Below the pieces are notes generated by a model that was given only the letters and a program-made list of their open reading frames with translations, was not told the DNA's origin and did not search any database. 64,000 nt of DNA, from the NCBI GenBank assembly GCA_016704325.1, contig JADJAG010000005.1, forward strand, positions 62,001-126,000, read 5' to 3'. The translations under genes and the position numbers were made by a program. This DNA comes from Chitinophagaceae bacterium. Lineage in GTDB: Bacteria > Bacteroidota > Bacteroidia > Chitinophagales > UBA10324. The stretch's first letter is position 1, and each line of letters opens with the position of its first letter. This document shows, one piece after another, positions 52,559 to 61,765 of the stretch.

Positions 52559-54682
52559 ATGGCACTTATAGGAACGATCAGGAATAAGCTTGGACCAATA
52601 ATAGCGATTGTGATTGGTTTGGCGTTGGCAGTATTTATTTTGGAAACAGCGCTTAATTCCAATTCAAACCTGCTGCAGGGCAGTCGTGATGTGGTGGGAA
52701 GTATTGATGGTGAGAAGATCCGTTACCAGGATTTTGCAAACCGTGTGGAAGAAGGCGTGCAGAACTATAAGCTGCAATCCAACCAATCCAATATCGACGA
52801 TAATATTATTTTCTCGCTACGCGATCAAACCTGGAATCAACTGATTACCGAACAGGTGAATGGTGAGGAATACCGGAAGCTAGGCTTGAAAGTAACACCG
52901 GAAGAACTCAAAGACATGTTTTTTGGGAACGACCCGGTGCCGGAAATCAAACAGGCATTTACCAATCCTCAGACCGGTATTTTTGATCCGGCTGCCGTAA
53001 AGAATTATTTGCAAAATCTGGATCAGGTAGCTGAAGGGGAACAAGAGGGTGAACGCAGGGCGCGTTGGGTAGCTTTTGAAAAGGCACAAAAAGACAACAG
53101 GGTTCAAACTAAATATCAGAACCTGATCACCAAAGCAATGTATATTCCGAAGTGGCAGGCAGAAACTGATTATAATGAAAAGAATACCCGCGCCACAGTA
53201 CAGTTTGTGATGATACCTTATTCAACAATTGTTGATACTACTATTAAGGTTACAGATGCAGAACTTTCTGCATACCTGGCAAAGCATAAAGAGAAATTCA
53301 AACAGGAAGAAAGCCGTCAGCTGGAGTATGTGATTTTTCCGGTGAAGCCTTCAAAGGAAGATACGTCCCGTGTGATTAAGGATGTAAATGAAATTTATGC
53401 AAGTATTGCCGCTTCACCATCTGATACAAACCTGATCAAAGCGAATGCTGATAAGGGACTTGATAAATATTACTATTCAAAAGAAAAGATCGAATCTCCC
53501 TTTGCCATGGATACCCTGTTTAAGGTACCTGTGGGATCTTTGATTGGGCCTTATTTTGAGAATGGAGCCTATCGTATTGCCAAGTTGATGGATCGCAGGG
53601 AAGTGCCGGACAGCGTTAAAGCAAGGCACATCTTCGTAAGGGTAGAGGCAGGTTCAGATACCACAGCGGGAAGAAAGAAAATTGACAGCCTTTTTGCGGC
53701 ACTTAACAGTGGCGTTGCATTTGACTCACTTGCTATTTCATCTTCTGATGATCAGGGCACTGCTCCAAATGGAGGTGATCTTGGAATGATTACACAAGGT
53801 CAAACTGCAAAATCATTCAACGACTTTCTGTTTTTCCAGGGTGCCCAGGGAGAAACCAGGCTCTTAAAAACTGAATTCGGTTACCACATTGTACAGATAC
53901 TGGAGCGCAGAATGGTAGCGCCTGCCGTTCAGGTTGATTTCATTACAAGGCAGTTGGAAGCAAGCTCAGAAACAGATAAGATCATTTTTGAACAGGCTAC
54001 ACAATTTGCCAGTGCAAGTCAGAATGCGGAAGCTTTCACCAAAGCAGCGGAAGAACAACGTCTTAACAAGCAAGTCGCACCTTCTGTACAAAAAAATGCA
54101 TTCCAGCTTCCCGGGCTTAATGGTGCGAGAGAAGTAGTGAAATGGGCTTACCAGGAAAAAACGGGTGTTGTCTCCCCGGTATTTACCCTTGATGACAGTT
54201 ATGCCGTTGCACTTTTGACCGGAATTAAGGAAGAAGGAACCATGTCGTTGGAAGATGCCAGGGCGCAACTGGAAATGGCAGTGCGCAAAGAGAAAAAAGC
54301 AACAGAAATTATCACAAGACTTAGTGCCGATAACGCATTAAATACCACGCTTGAATCTATTGCAGCTAAGGAAGGCCAGGTAACCAAGAACTCCGGTAAT
54401 GTTATGTTTTCCAATTCATATGCTGAAAACCTGGGTTACGAACCTGCAGTTATTGGAACTATTTTTTCCTTGAAGGAGAATACGGTCTCAAGGCCTATAC
54501 AAGGCGAACAGGGAGTGTTTGTGCTGAATGTGCAGTCAATAGCCAAGCCGGCGCCTGTTGCCGATTATAACTCATTCAGTCAACAACTGCTCAGCACGTT
54601 GCAACCAAGAGTGCAATATGGTATTGCAGAAGTGCTGAAGAAGTCGGTGAAGATTGAAGATAACAGGTACCTCTTTTTCTAA
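52559..54682 (+). CDS. Peptidyl-prolyl cis-trans isomerase, PpiD/SurA type
   Basis: 707 residues. One N-terminal transmembrane helix (about 11-31), SurA-like helical N-domain, then a parvulin domain (Val-Lys-Ala-Arg-His-Ile-Phe-Val-Arg-Val near 355-364, Gly-Gly-Asp-Leu-Gly-Met-Ile-Thr-Gln-Gly near 405-414, Phe-Gly-Tyr-His-Ile-Val-Gln-Ile-Leu), and a second parvulin-like segment with Ala-Tyr-x-x-Lys at the C-terminal side. Periplasmic folding helper for exported proteins. ATG chosen at 52559, followed by conserved Ile-Gly-Thr-Ile-Arg. Confidence 0.9.
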   Translation: MALIGTIRNKLGPIIAIVIGLALAVFILETALNSNSNLLQGSRDVVGSIDGEKIRYQDFANRVEEGVQNYKLQSNQSNIDDNIIFSLRDQTWNQLITEQVNGEEYRKLGLKVTPEELKDMFFGNDPVPEIKQAFTNPQTGIFDPAAVKNYLQNLDQVAEGEQEGERRARWVAFEKAQKDNRVQTKYQNLITKAMYIPKWQAETDYNEKNTRATVQFVMIPYSTIVDTTIKVTDAELSAYLAKHKEKFKQEESRQLEYVIFPVKPSKEDTSRVIKDVNEIYASIAASPSDTNLIKANADKGLDKYYYSKEKIESPFAMDTLFKVPVGSLIGPYFENGAYRIAKLMDRREVPDSVKARHIFVRVEAGSDTTAGRKKIDSLFAALNSGVAFDSLAISSSDDQGTAPNGGDLGMITQGQTAKSFNDFLFFQGAQGETRLLKTEFGYHIVQILERRMVAPAVQVDFITRQLEASSETDKIIFEQATQFASASQNAEAFTKAAEEQRLNKQVAPSVQKNAFQLPGLNGAREVVKWAYQEKTGVVSPVFTLDDSYAVALLTGIKEEGTMSLEDARAQLEMAVRKEKKATEIITRLSADNALNTTLESIAAKEGQVTKNSGNVMFSNSYAENLGYEPAVIGTIFSLKENTVSRPIQGEQGVFVLNVQSIAKPAPVADYNSFSQQLLSTLQPRVQYGIAEVLKKSVKIEDNRYLFF

Positions 54683-54772
54683 ATGTAGAAGGTAGGCTAA
54701 AAGTTAACCTGCATCACTGAACCAACCGGTATGCTTTCTTCGTTGTCAGTTGTTAATTAAATTGAATGTACT

Positions 54773-55303
54773 ATGAATTCAACTGATAAAGTTGTTAATC
54801 GCGTGGCGGATAGTGGCCTTATTACTTTTGACCTTGAAGAATATTATCCGCATGAGCCTGCCTCGGCCTTCGATCTCAAGGATTATCTGTTTATGGGTCT
54901 GATTCTTAAAGAAAAGGATTATCGGGAAGCCTTGAAAGTGGTAGACTGGGAGTTTTTCAGAGGTAAAAATGTAGCCATCTTCTGCTCTGCCGATGCTATA
55001 GTTCCGGTATGGGCTTATATGCTTGCCGGAGTATACCTGCAACCCGTCGCCAATCGTTTTTTTTTCTGCAAATTGGAAGAATTGAATGATAAGATATTTG
55101 AAGAAACTATCGCTTCTTTGGACGTGGAACAGTTTAAAAATCAACGAGTTATAATAAAGGGATGCAGCAATAAGCCTGTCCCGGTAGCTGCTTACCTGGC
55201 TATTACCCGAAAACTCCGCTCTGTGGCAAGAAGTTTGATGTATGGGGAAGCATGTTCAAACGTTCCGCTCTACAAGCAAAAATCAGATCCAATCCACTCA
55301 TAA
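54773..55303 (+). CDS. DUF2480 family protein
   Basis: 176 residues, cytosolic. Hallmarks: Ile-Thr-Phe-Asp-Leu-Glu-Glu-Tyr-Tyr-Pro, Phe-Asp-Leu-Lys-Asp-Tyr-Leu-Phe-Met-Gly-Leu-Ile-Leu-Lys-Glu-Lys, Ala-Asp-Ala-Ile-Val-Pro-Val-Trp-Ala-Tyr-Met and Lys-Gly-Cys. Bacteroidota-specific family of unknown function. Stop overlaps the start of the lytic transglycosylase by one base (TAATG), so they are coupled. Confidence 0.88.
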   Translation: MNSTDKVVNRVADSGLITFDLEEYYPHEPASAFDLKDYLFMGLILKEKDYREALKVVDWEFFRGKNVAIFCSADAIVPVWAYMLAGVYLQPVANRFFFCKLEELNDKIFEETIASLDVEQFKNQRVIIKGCSNKPVPVAAYLAITRKLRSVARSLMYGEACSNVPLYKQKSDPIHS

Positions 55304-56250
55304 TGGCTCTGGAGCGCATATTGAAAAGAGTAGTGCAGGTATTAACCTTTATCACCGCCGGATTAGGCATTTTTTTTACACTTGGCTCACAAAAGATTGA
55401 AAACGCTCCCAATACCATAAAGTACAGGTACGACGAGGTTCGCTCGCCATTTGACAATAAAATATATGCGCTCAAAATACCGGATCAAATGGACTTTGCC
55501 GGTGAGCCAGTTCCATTGACTGACAGCGACATTCGCCAAAAGGTAGACCGGGAGTTGCTTGTCAATATGTATTGGCATTCGCAAACGCTGTATATCATGA
55601 AGCAGTATAAGCAGGTGCTTGAAATCATTGAGCCTATCCTTCAGAAGAATAACATACCTCACGACTTTGTTTACCTCTGCATTGCAGAAAGTGGTTTACA
55701 ATACAATGCTACCTCCCCAAGCGGAGCAGTTGGCCTGTGGCAGTTTATGAAACCAACAGGCTTGAAGTATAACCTGGAAATCAATGATGAAGTAGACGAG
55801 CGAATGAATTATGTGAAGTCTACGGAGGCCGCCTGCAAATATTTCCTCGAAGCAAAGAATAAATTCGGCAGCTGGACCATGGCTGCTGCTTCCTTCAATA
55901 TGGGTATAGACGGACTTGCGAATGCTGCCCGCAAGCAGGACACTAATAATTATTACGATCTGTACCTGAATCGCGAAACTTCGAGGTATATCTATCGCAT
56001 CCTTGCATTGAAGGAAGTAATGAGTAACCCCAACAAATATGGATTTTTCCTTGAAACAGATGACTTATATGCCCCTTATTCCTACAGGACTATAGCGATA
56101 GATACCACTATTCAAAATCTCACTTCTTTTGCAAAAGCACAGGGTACCTCCTATAAAATGTTGCGCCAAATGAATCCCTGGATGATTGGATATTCATTGA
56201 CTAATAAGGAAGGTAGACGGTATGATATCAATATACCGGAGTCAAATTAA
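55303..56250 (+). CDS. Lytic transglycosylase (SLT domain)
   Basis: 315 residues from ATG 55303; a 51-bp longer frame overlaps DUF2480 and is not used. N-terminal hydrophobic anchor (about 8-27). SLT domain begins around 110: Ala-Glu129-Ser-Gly-Leu-Gln holds the catalytic Glu, then Gly-Ala-Val-Gly-Leu-Trp-Gln-Phe-Met and Ala-Ala-Ala-Ser-Phe-Asn-Met-Gly. Cleaves peptidoglycan glycan strands with anhydro-end formation. The C-terminal segment (Leu-Thr-Ser-Phe-Ala-Lys-Ala-Gln-Gly-Thr-Ser-Tyr) resembles a LysM-like or cell-wall binding part. Confidence 0.88.
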   Translation: MALERILKRVVQVLTFITAGLGIFFTLGSQKIENAPNTIKYRYDEVRSPFDNKIYALKIPDQMDFAGEPVPLTDSDIRQKVDRELLVNMYWHSQTLYIMKQYKQVLEIIEPILQKNNIPHDFVYLCIAESGLQYNATSPSGAVGLWQFMKPTGLKYNLEINDEVDERMNYVKSTEAACKYFLEAKNKFGSWTMAAASFNMGIDGLANAARKQDTNNYYDLYLNRETSRYIYRILALKEVMSNPNKYGFFLETDDLYAPYSYRTIAIDTTIQNLTSFAKAQGTSYKMLRQMNPWMIGYSLTNKEGRRYDINIPESN

Positions 56251-56391
56251 TCCGGCCGAACATTTATTTCAGCGGCTTTCTTCTGGGTTTAAAAAATTTA
56301 TAGGCTGCTGATCCGGTTGATAAATTTCCACCGCCAACTTTCTAAAGCATTTATGATATGCCTATTTTGGTGGCTTTAATAAGCTGATCGT

Positions 56392-57015
56392 ATGCTGCAG
56401 CGTTTTTGTTTTGAAAATGAAACAGAAGCCGGTTGTGATGAAGCAGGCAGGGGTTGCCTGGCAGGACCTGTATTTGCCGCTGCCGTTATTTTGCCGCATC
56501 ATTTTTTTCATCCCTTGTTGGATGATTCGAAAAAACTGACCGAAGATAACCGTTATGAGTTACGCCCGATCATCGAGAAGGAGGCTCTGGCCTGGGCAGT
56601 TGGGCAGATATCACCACGCATTATTGACCGCGTTAACATTCTGCAGGCTTCTATATTAGCCATGCATAAGGCACTGGATCAATTGGTGGTAAGACCAACC
56701 ATGGTGCTCGTGGATGGAAACCGTTTTAAGAAGTACCGGCGCTTACCCTATCATTGTATCATAAAAGGAGATGCAACCTATGCTTCCATCGCAGCGGCAT
56801 CCATACTTGCAAAAACCTATCGTGATGATTACATGTTTCAGTTGCATAATGAGTTTCCGCATTACAACTGGAAACAGAATAAGGGATATCCCACACCCTT
56901 TCACAGAAAAATGATTGCCATACATGGTACCACCTTTCATCATCGGTTAACTTTCCGGATGCAAAAGGAGAAGCAATTACAGGGTACCATCTTTTCAGAA
57001 GAAAGCACTAATTAA
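56392..57015 (+). CDS. rnhB: Ribonuclease HII
   Basis: 207 residues. Removes ribonucleotides in DNA and RNA primers. The catalytic tract Cys-Asp-Glu-Ala-Gly-Arg-Gly-Cys-Leu-Ala-Gly-Pro-Val (about residues 13-25) contains the Asp-Glu pair; Val-Asp-Gly-Asn (about 105-108) and Ala-Ala-Ala-Ser-Ile-Leu-Ala-Lys-Thr-Tyr-Arg-Asp-Asp (about 129-141) carry the other acidic residues. ATG at 56392. The PhyH gene follows 21 bp later. Confidence 0.95.
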   Translation: MLQRFCFENETEAGCDEAGRGCLAGPVFAAAVILPHHFFHPLLDDSKKLTEDNRYELRPIIEKEALAWAVGQISPRIIDRVNILQASILAMHKALDQLVVRPTMVLVDGNRFKKYRRLPYHCIIKGDATYASIAAASILAKTYRDDYMFQLHNEFPHYNWKQNKGYPTPFHRKMIAIHGTTFHHRLTFRMQKEKQLQGTIFSEESTN

Positions 57016-57036
57016 AAGCATGAAGCGAATTATAAA

Positions 57037-57876
57037 ATGGCGAACCTTCCATTAGAAAACATGCAAGTCAGTGATTCCATATTTTATGGTCTTGATGAAC
57101 CCTATATCTTAACAGCAGCACAACTGGAGTTTTACCAACAAAACCAATTTATCAAATTGAAGGAGGTACTGCAGGAGGAAGCACTTATGTTTTTTAATAA
57201 ATGCATTACAGAAACGGTATCGCGATTAGACAAAGCCAGCATTCCATTGGCAGAAAGAAGTACCTATGGGAAGGCGTTTATTCAACAATTTAATTTATGG
57301 CGCGAACATGCGGAGATCAAGAAGCTGGTATTTAGTAAACGCCTTGCAGGAATTGCTGCATCGCTGATGCAGGTGGAGAAAGTAAGGCTGTATCATGATC
57401 AGGCTTTGTTCAAGGAACCAGGAGGTGGCATTACTCCATGGCATGCCGACCAATACTATTGGCCATTATCCACCGACAAAACAATTACAGCCTGGATACC
57501 ATTGCAACACACTCCTTTGGAAATGGGACCGCTGGAATTTAGTGCCGGCAGCAATAAGATTACGGAAGGAAGAGACCTTAAAATCAGTGATGAGAGTGAA
57601 GAAATGATTCAACAAAGACTAAAGGTGACGGATTTCAGGCACGTAGTTGAACCATTCGATGCAGGAGAGGTCAGTTTTCATTCAGGATGGGTTTTTCACA
57701 GAGCAGGTGCAAACCGCAGTAAGGAAATAAGAAAGGTGATGACCATTATTTATATGGATCAGCTCATGACTTTAAAGGAACCTGAAAATGAGAATCAGCG
57801 GAGAGACTGGAAAGCCTGGTGCCCGGATGCGACTATTGGTAATGTGATAGACACACCATTGAACCCTGTTATTTAA
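57037..57876 (+). CDS. Phytanoyl-CoA dioxygenase (PhyH) family oxygenase
   Basis: 279 residues, Fe(II)/2-oxoglutarate-dependent type. The 2-His-1-carboxylate facial triad is visible: His136-x-Asp138 in Thr-Pro-Trp-His-Ala-Asp-Gln-Tyr-Tyr-Trp, and His221 in Val-Phe-His-Arg-Ala-Gly-Ala-Asn-Arg-Ser, where the Arg binds 2-oxoglutarate. Iron and cosubstrate binding are intact, so it is likely active; the substrate is unknown. Same strand as rnhB, 21 bp after it. Confidence 0.85.
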   Translation: MANLPLENMQVSDSIFYGLDEPYILTAAQLEFYQQNQFIKLKEVLQEEALMFFNKCITETVSRLDKASIPLAERSTYGKAFIQQFNLWREHAEIKKLVFSKRLAGIAASLMQVEKVRLYHDQALFKEPGGGITPWHADQYYWPLSTDKTITAWIPLQHTPLEMGPLEFSAGSNKITEGRDLKISDESEEMIQQRLKVTDFRHVVEPFDAGEVSFHSGWVFHRAGANRSKEIRKVMTIIYMDQLMTLKEPENENQRRDWKAWCPDATIGNVIDTPLNPVI

Positions 57877-58078
57877 TTGAACAGTTATTACCGTCCACGG
57901 TTGCTATAAACAGGCAGGTATTATCAGCCGGAATGGAACTCACTGCTCTTGTGTTGCATAGGTAGTTTGAAGATTAGTTTATAGGTAGTATCGAATGCAT
58001 CGTATCGTTTTTATCAGTAAAGCTTTGCAATCGCAGCATAAATTTGATATGTTTATGAAGTAATAAATTGTATTAAAA

Positions 58079-59941
58079 ATGAAAAGACTTAAACATACAA
58101 TAGGTTGCTGTATTATAATTGCACTAATACCACTCCGACTTTCCGCACAAATAAAACAGGTAGAACCCATCAACTGGTGGGTCGGCATGAAGAATGAGCA
58201 CCTGCAACTATTGGTGCATGCAACTGGCATTGGGGAGATGATGCCGGCCATTGAATATGCCGGAGTGAATATTAAAGCAGTCAGTAAAGCAGACAGCAAA
58301 GATTACCTTTTCATCGACCTCATTATTACCGGAATTACAAAACCGGGTACAATGCAAATTCTTTTTAAAAAGGATGGTAAAGTAATATACAGGCACGACT
58401 ATTCATTATTGAAAAGACAGCAGGATGCTGCACAGTTCAAAGGATTTACGGCTGCTGATGTCATTTACCTGATTACACCTGACCGGTTTGCTAATGGAGA
58501 TTATAGCAATGACGTAGTGGAGGGACTTCGTGAAGCAACCATCAACCGTAACATGCCCGGTGCAAGGCATGGCGGCGATATTGCCGGCATCATCAACCAT
58601 CTTGATTATATCGCCTCAATGGGTTTTACCGCCATCTGGCCTAATCCATTACTTGAAAATGATATGCCCAACTACTCTTATCATGGATATGCCATTACCA
58701 ATCATTACAAAGTTGATCCGCGATATGGCACCTTGGAACAGTACAAAGAGCTTGCAACAAAAGCGAAAGAAAAAGGACTCAAGTTAATTTTTGATGGTGT
58801 TGTTAATCACACCGGAAGCAATTATTGGTGGATGAATGATTTACCATTTCGTGATTGGATCAATAACCCGGACTCCCTTTTGTTGACCAACCATCGCAGA
58901 ACAGTTCAGGAAGACCTTTATGCAGCAGCATATGATAAGAATCGAATGATTGACGGATGGTTCTCCCGATCCATGCCCGATCTAAACAGCCGGCAGCCAT
59001 TTCTTGCAAATTACCTGGTTCAAAATTCAATATGGTGGATAGAAACCCTTCAGCTGGGTGGATTGAGGCAGGATACGTATTGTTATTCCGATAAGGAATT
59101 TCTAAAGAACTGGAGTTGCAGTATCATGAATGAATATCCTGAATTTAGCCTGGTTGGTGAAGAATGGAGCCTCAATCCTTTGATTACCTCCTACTGGCAG
59201 TCAGGGAAAGCAAATCATGATGGCTATACCGGTTGCCTTAAAAGCAGCATGGATTTTCCATTGCAGGCAGCACTGGTAGAAGCATTGAAGGAACCGGAGA
59301 ATAGTGACTTTGCAAAGGGAATGACGGGTTTGTATGAAGCACTGGCAAATGATTTTATTTATGCAGCGCCGGATAATTTGATGGTGTTTGGCGATAACCA
59401 TGATATGGACCGGTTGTATACGCAACTTAACCAGGATGTTGGATTGACGAGCATGGCATTGGCATATTTATTAACCATCAGGGGCATTCCGCAAATATAT
59501 TATGGAACAGAAGTATTGATGGACAACGCTGACCATTTGAATAATCATGGCGTTATACGTTCTGATTTTCCGGGTGGTTGGAAAGAGGATGTCAGTAATG
59601 CGTTTACGGGTGTCGGCTTAAGTGAAGATCAGCGTGCCATGCAACTTTACCTTAAGCAATTACTTAACTGGCGCAAGAATCATCCTGTAATTGCTGCCGG
59701 TGAAACCATTCATTTCGCTCCGTTTGATGGCATTTATGTTTACTTCAGGTTCAAGAATGATGCAATGGTTATGGTGGTGATGAATAAGAACAACGAGCAA
59801 GTGAATATTGATATGAAGCGGTTCGCGGAAATGCTGCGTGATAAGAAATCACTTACCAATATCATAACTAAGCAAAAGTCAGCATTAACCAATCAAATGA
59901 TTGTAGGAGCTAAATCTGCAATGATATTTGAAGTAGAATAA
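58079..59941 (+). CDS. Periplasmic GH13 alpha-amylase-family enzyme (cyclomaltodextrinase-like)
   Basis: 620 residues. Signal peptide (ends Leu-Ser-Ala-Gln). N-terminal beta domain (about 22-125), then the GH13 barrel: Asp-Gly-Val-Val-Asn-His (about 239-244), Gly-Leu-Arg-Gln-Asp332 (nucleophile), Val-Gly-Glu361 (acid), Gly-Asp-Asn-His-Asp442. The family member most alike is the SusA-type neopullulanase / cyclomaltodextrinase, which acts on maltooligosaccharides in the periplasm. No maltose transporter or regulator lies nearby, and the SusC/D pair is about 9 kb upstream, so it is not an obvious starch locus. Confidence 0.9.
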   Translation: MKRLKHTIGCCIIIALIPLRLSAQIKQVEPINWWVGMKNEHLQLLVHATGIGEMMPAIEYAGVNIKAVSKADSKDYLFIDLIITGITKPGTMQILFKKDGKVIYRHDYSLLKRQQDAAQFKGFTAADVIYLITPDRFANGDYSNDVVEGLREATINRNMPGARHGGDIAGIINHLDYIASMGFTAIWPNPLLENDMPNYSYHGYAITNHYKVDPRYGTLEQYKELATKAKEKGLKLIFDGVVNHTGSNYWWMNDLPFRDWINNPDSLLLTNHRRTVQEDLYAAAYDKNRMIDGWFSRSMPDLNSRQPFLANYLVQNSIWWIETLQLGGLRQDTYCYSDKEFLKNWSCSIMNEYPEFSLVGEEWSLNPLITSYWQSGKANHDGYTGCLKSSMDFPLQAALVEALKEPENSDFAKGMTGLYEALANDFIYAAPDNLMVFGDNHDMDRLYTQLNQDVGLTSMALAYLLTIRGIPQIYYGTEVLMDNADHLNNHGVIRSDFPGGWKEDVSNAFTGVGLSEDQRAMQLYLKQLLNWRKNHPVIAAGETIHFAPFDGIYVYFRFKNDAMVMVVMNKNNEQVNIDMKRFAEMLRDKKSLTNIITKQKSALTNQMIVGAKSAMIFEVE

Positions 59942-60060
59942 GGTTACCTGCAATCAAGAATTGCATACACATGTTGAGAATGACATTTTACGTGTCATTA
60001 AATTTCGTAGAAAAAAGTTTTGAATACATTCAGGTTATAAAATTATCAGATAACAGACAC

Positions 60061-60981
60061 ATGAAATCAGTCGTTGTAATTTTTTGTTTCGTCCTATGCG
60101 CTTACCGGTCGGCTGCGCAGTTGCCTGCTGTTTCATCCGGCACAATCAGCAGGTTAGAGAACTTTCCTTCTAAATTTGTTGATGCAAGGAATGTGGACGT
60201 TTGGTTGCCTGCAGGTTATAATCAGGGAAGCAAATACGCAGTGATCTATATGCATGACGGGCAGATGTTGTATGATTCCACTACTACCTGGAATAAAACG
60301 TCGTGGGATGTAGACGATGTATTGACACAACTGCTTAACGAGCGAAAAATAATTGATGTAATTGTAGTGGGAGTATGGAATAGCACTGCAAGGCATACTG
60401 AATATTTCCCTCAAAAACCATTTGAATCATTAAGTGATGAGCAGAAGGAAACCATATATACAGCATCAAGAGAAAATGGTTATTCCGTTTTCAACGGGCA
60501 ATCTATTCAATCTGACAACTATTTAAAATTCCTCGTGCAGGAGTTAAAGCCGGTTATTGATGCAACGTACTCCACGCATACTGATCAAAAGAACACCTTT
60601 GTCGCAGGCAGCAGTATGGGCGGATTGATTTCGATGTATGCCATTTGTGAGTACCCTGAAGTATTTGGTGGTGCTGCTTGTCTGAGTACACACTGGCCCG
60701 GTATTTTTACAATAGAAGGAAATCCTATTCCGGAGGCATTTACCACTTATCTGCAGAATAAATTGCCCGACCCTAAGAACCATAAAATCTATTTTGATTA
60801 TGGCGATCAGACATTAGATGCGCTATATCCAACCATTCAGGTAAAGGTGGATGCTGTAATGCGCGATAGGGGCTATACTAAAAAGAACTGGATCACGAAG
60901 TATTATCCGGGTGAAGACCACTCTGAGCGAGCCTGGAGAAAAAGACTGGATGTTCCCATGCTATTCCTGTTAAAGAAATAG
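60061..60981 (+). CDS. Secreted esterase (alpha/beta-hydrolase, esterase D-like)
   Basis: 306 residues from ATG 60061, which starts a signal peptide (ends Ser-Ala-Ala-Gln); a longer frame from 59971 has none. Lipase box Gly183-Ser-Ser185-Met-Gly with Ser185 as nucleophile; Asp in Tyr-Gly-Asp-Gln and His in Gly-Glu-Asp-His-Ser complete a triad. Family includes siderophore and acyl-ester hydrolases. Substrate unknown. It follows the GH13 gene by 119 bp. Confidence 0.85.
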   Translation: MKSVVVIFCFVLCAYRSAAQLPAVSSGTISRLENFPSKFVDARNVDVWLPAGYNQGSKYAVIYMHDGQMLYDSTTTWNKTSWDVDDVLTQLLNERKIIDVIVVGVWNSTARHTEYFPQKPFESLSDEQKETIYTASRENGYSVFNGQSIQSDNYLKFLVQELKPVIDATYSTHTDQKNTFVAGSSMGGLISMYAICEYPEVFGGAACLSTHWPGIFTIEGNPIPEAFTTYLQNKLPDPKNHKIYFDYGDQTLDALYPTIQVKVDAVMRDRGYTKKNWITKYYPGEDHSERAWRKRLDVPMLFLLKK

Positions 60982-61193
60982 ATCAGAAGTATTCATACAG
61001 GATTTACGGTACTAAACCAACCAATGCGGTCCTTGGTCCGCACTAACAGATCCCTTTTGGAAGTTTTTTTTGATAGTAATTAGATCTGCTTGTTTCTAAG
61101 TTACTGATATCATTCAATCTGCACCAGCACATGTGACTAATATCATTTGTTAAGATGGGTGTCCATATGACCTTTGGAACAAATTTCAAAGTT

Positions 61194-61682
61194 ATGGATC
61201 AAGGTCATCTGCATTTGATTATCACGCACCTTCCGATTTTTGGAGCAATTCTGGGAGGTATTGTTTTGTTTCAGGGGTTATGGTCGAAAAGCGACCAGGT
61301 AAATCTTGCAGGATATAGTCTGCTGATTATTGCAGCAATTGGCGCAATCATTTCTTATGTAACCGGAGAAGCTGCAGAAGAATTGGTGGAAAGCATTCCC
61401 GGAATCGCTGAATCTGTGGTGGAAGAGCATGAAGAATTTGCATTGTTTGCTTTGATATCATTGATTGCTACCGGAGTATTTTCACTGCTTGGTTGTTATC
61501 TACACTGGAAGAATATTTCCTGGAAAAGAAGCATGGCAACGATTACGCTGATTGTTTGCATGATCAGCTTTGCACTTGTTGGATGGACAGGCTATCTCGG
61601 CGGACAAATACGGCATACGGAACTGGGTACCAATAGCATTGGACAAGAGCAAATGCAAATTGATGATGGAGATGATGATTAG
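61194..61682 (+). CDS. DUF2231-like membrane protein
   Basis: 162 residues from ATG 61194 (Met-Asp-Gln-Gly-His-Leu-His-Leu); an ATG-initiated frame from 61155 adds 13 residues of no clear value. Four hydrophobic segments, with His-Leu-Pro at the start of helix 1, Val-Thr-Gly-Glu-Ala-Ala-Glu-Glu between helices 2 and 3, and an acidic tail. Matches the DUF2231 style of small integral membrane proteins, some of which are linked to haem or redox; function unknown. Confidence 0.65.
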   Translation: MDQGHLHLIITHLPIFGAILGGIVLFQGLWSKSDQVNLAGYSLLIIAAIGAIISYVTGEAAEELVESIPGIAESVVEEHEEFALFALISLIATGVFSLLGCYLHWKNISWKRSMATITLIVCMISFALVGWTGYLGGQIRHTELGTNSIGQEQMQIDDGDDD

Positions 61683-61765
61683 CACATTGCCAAATGAGTT
61701 CCAGAGCAACTATAGTCTAGTAATTGATTTCAGCATGAAATGTATCAGGCATCACGTCTGTTAAT

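Noticed and set aside
44749..59941. SusC/D pair plus GH13 enzyme as a starch-utilisation locus
   Set aside because: They are about 9 kb apart with unrelated genes and a terminator in between, and no SusR-like regulator or other glycosidase is present.
61027..61046. Short hairpin after the esterase gene as a terminator
   Set aside because: Only five paired bases and the T run starts more than 20 bp later, so support is too weak.
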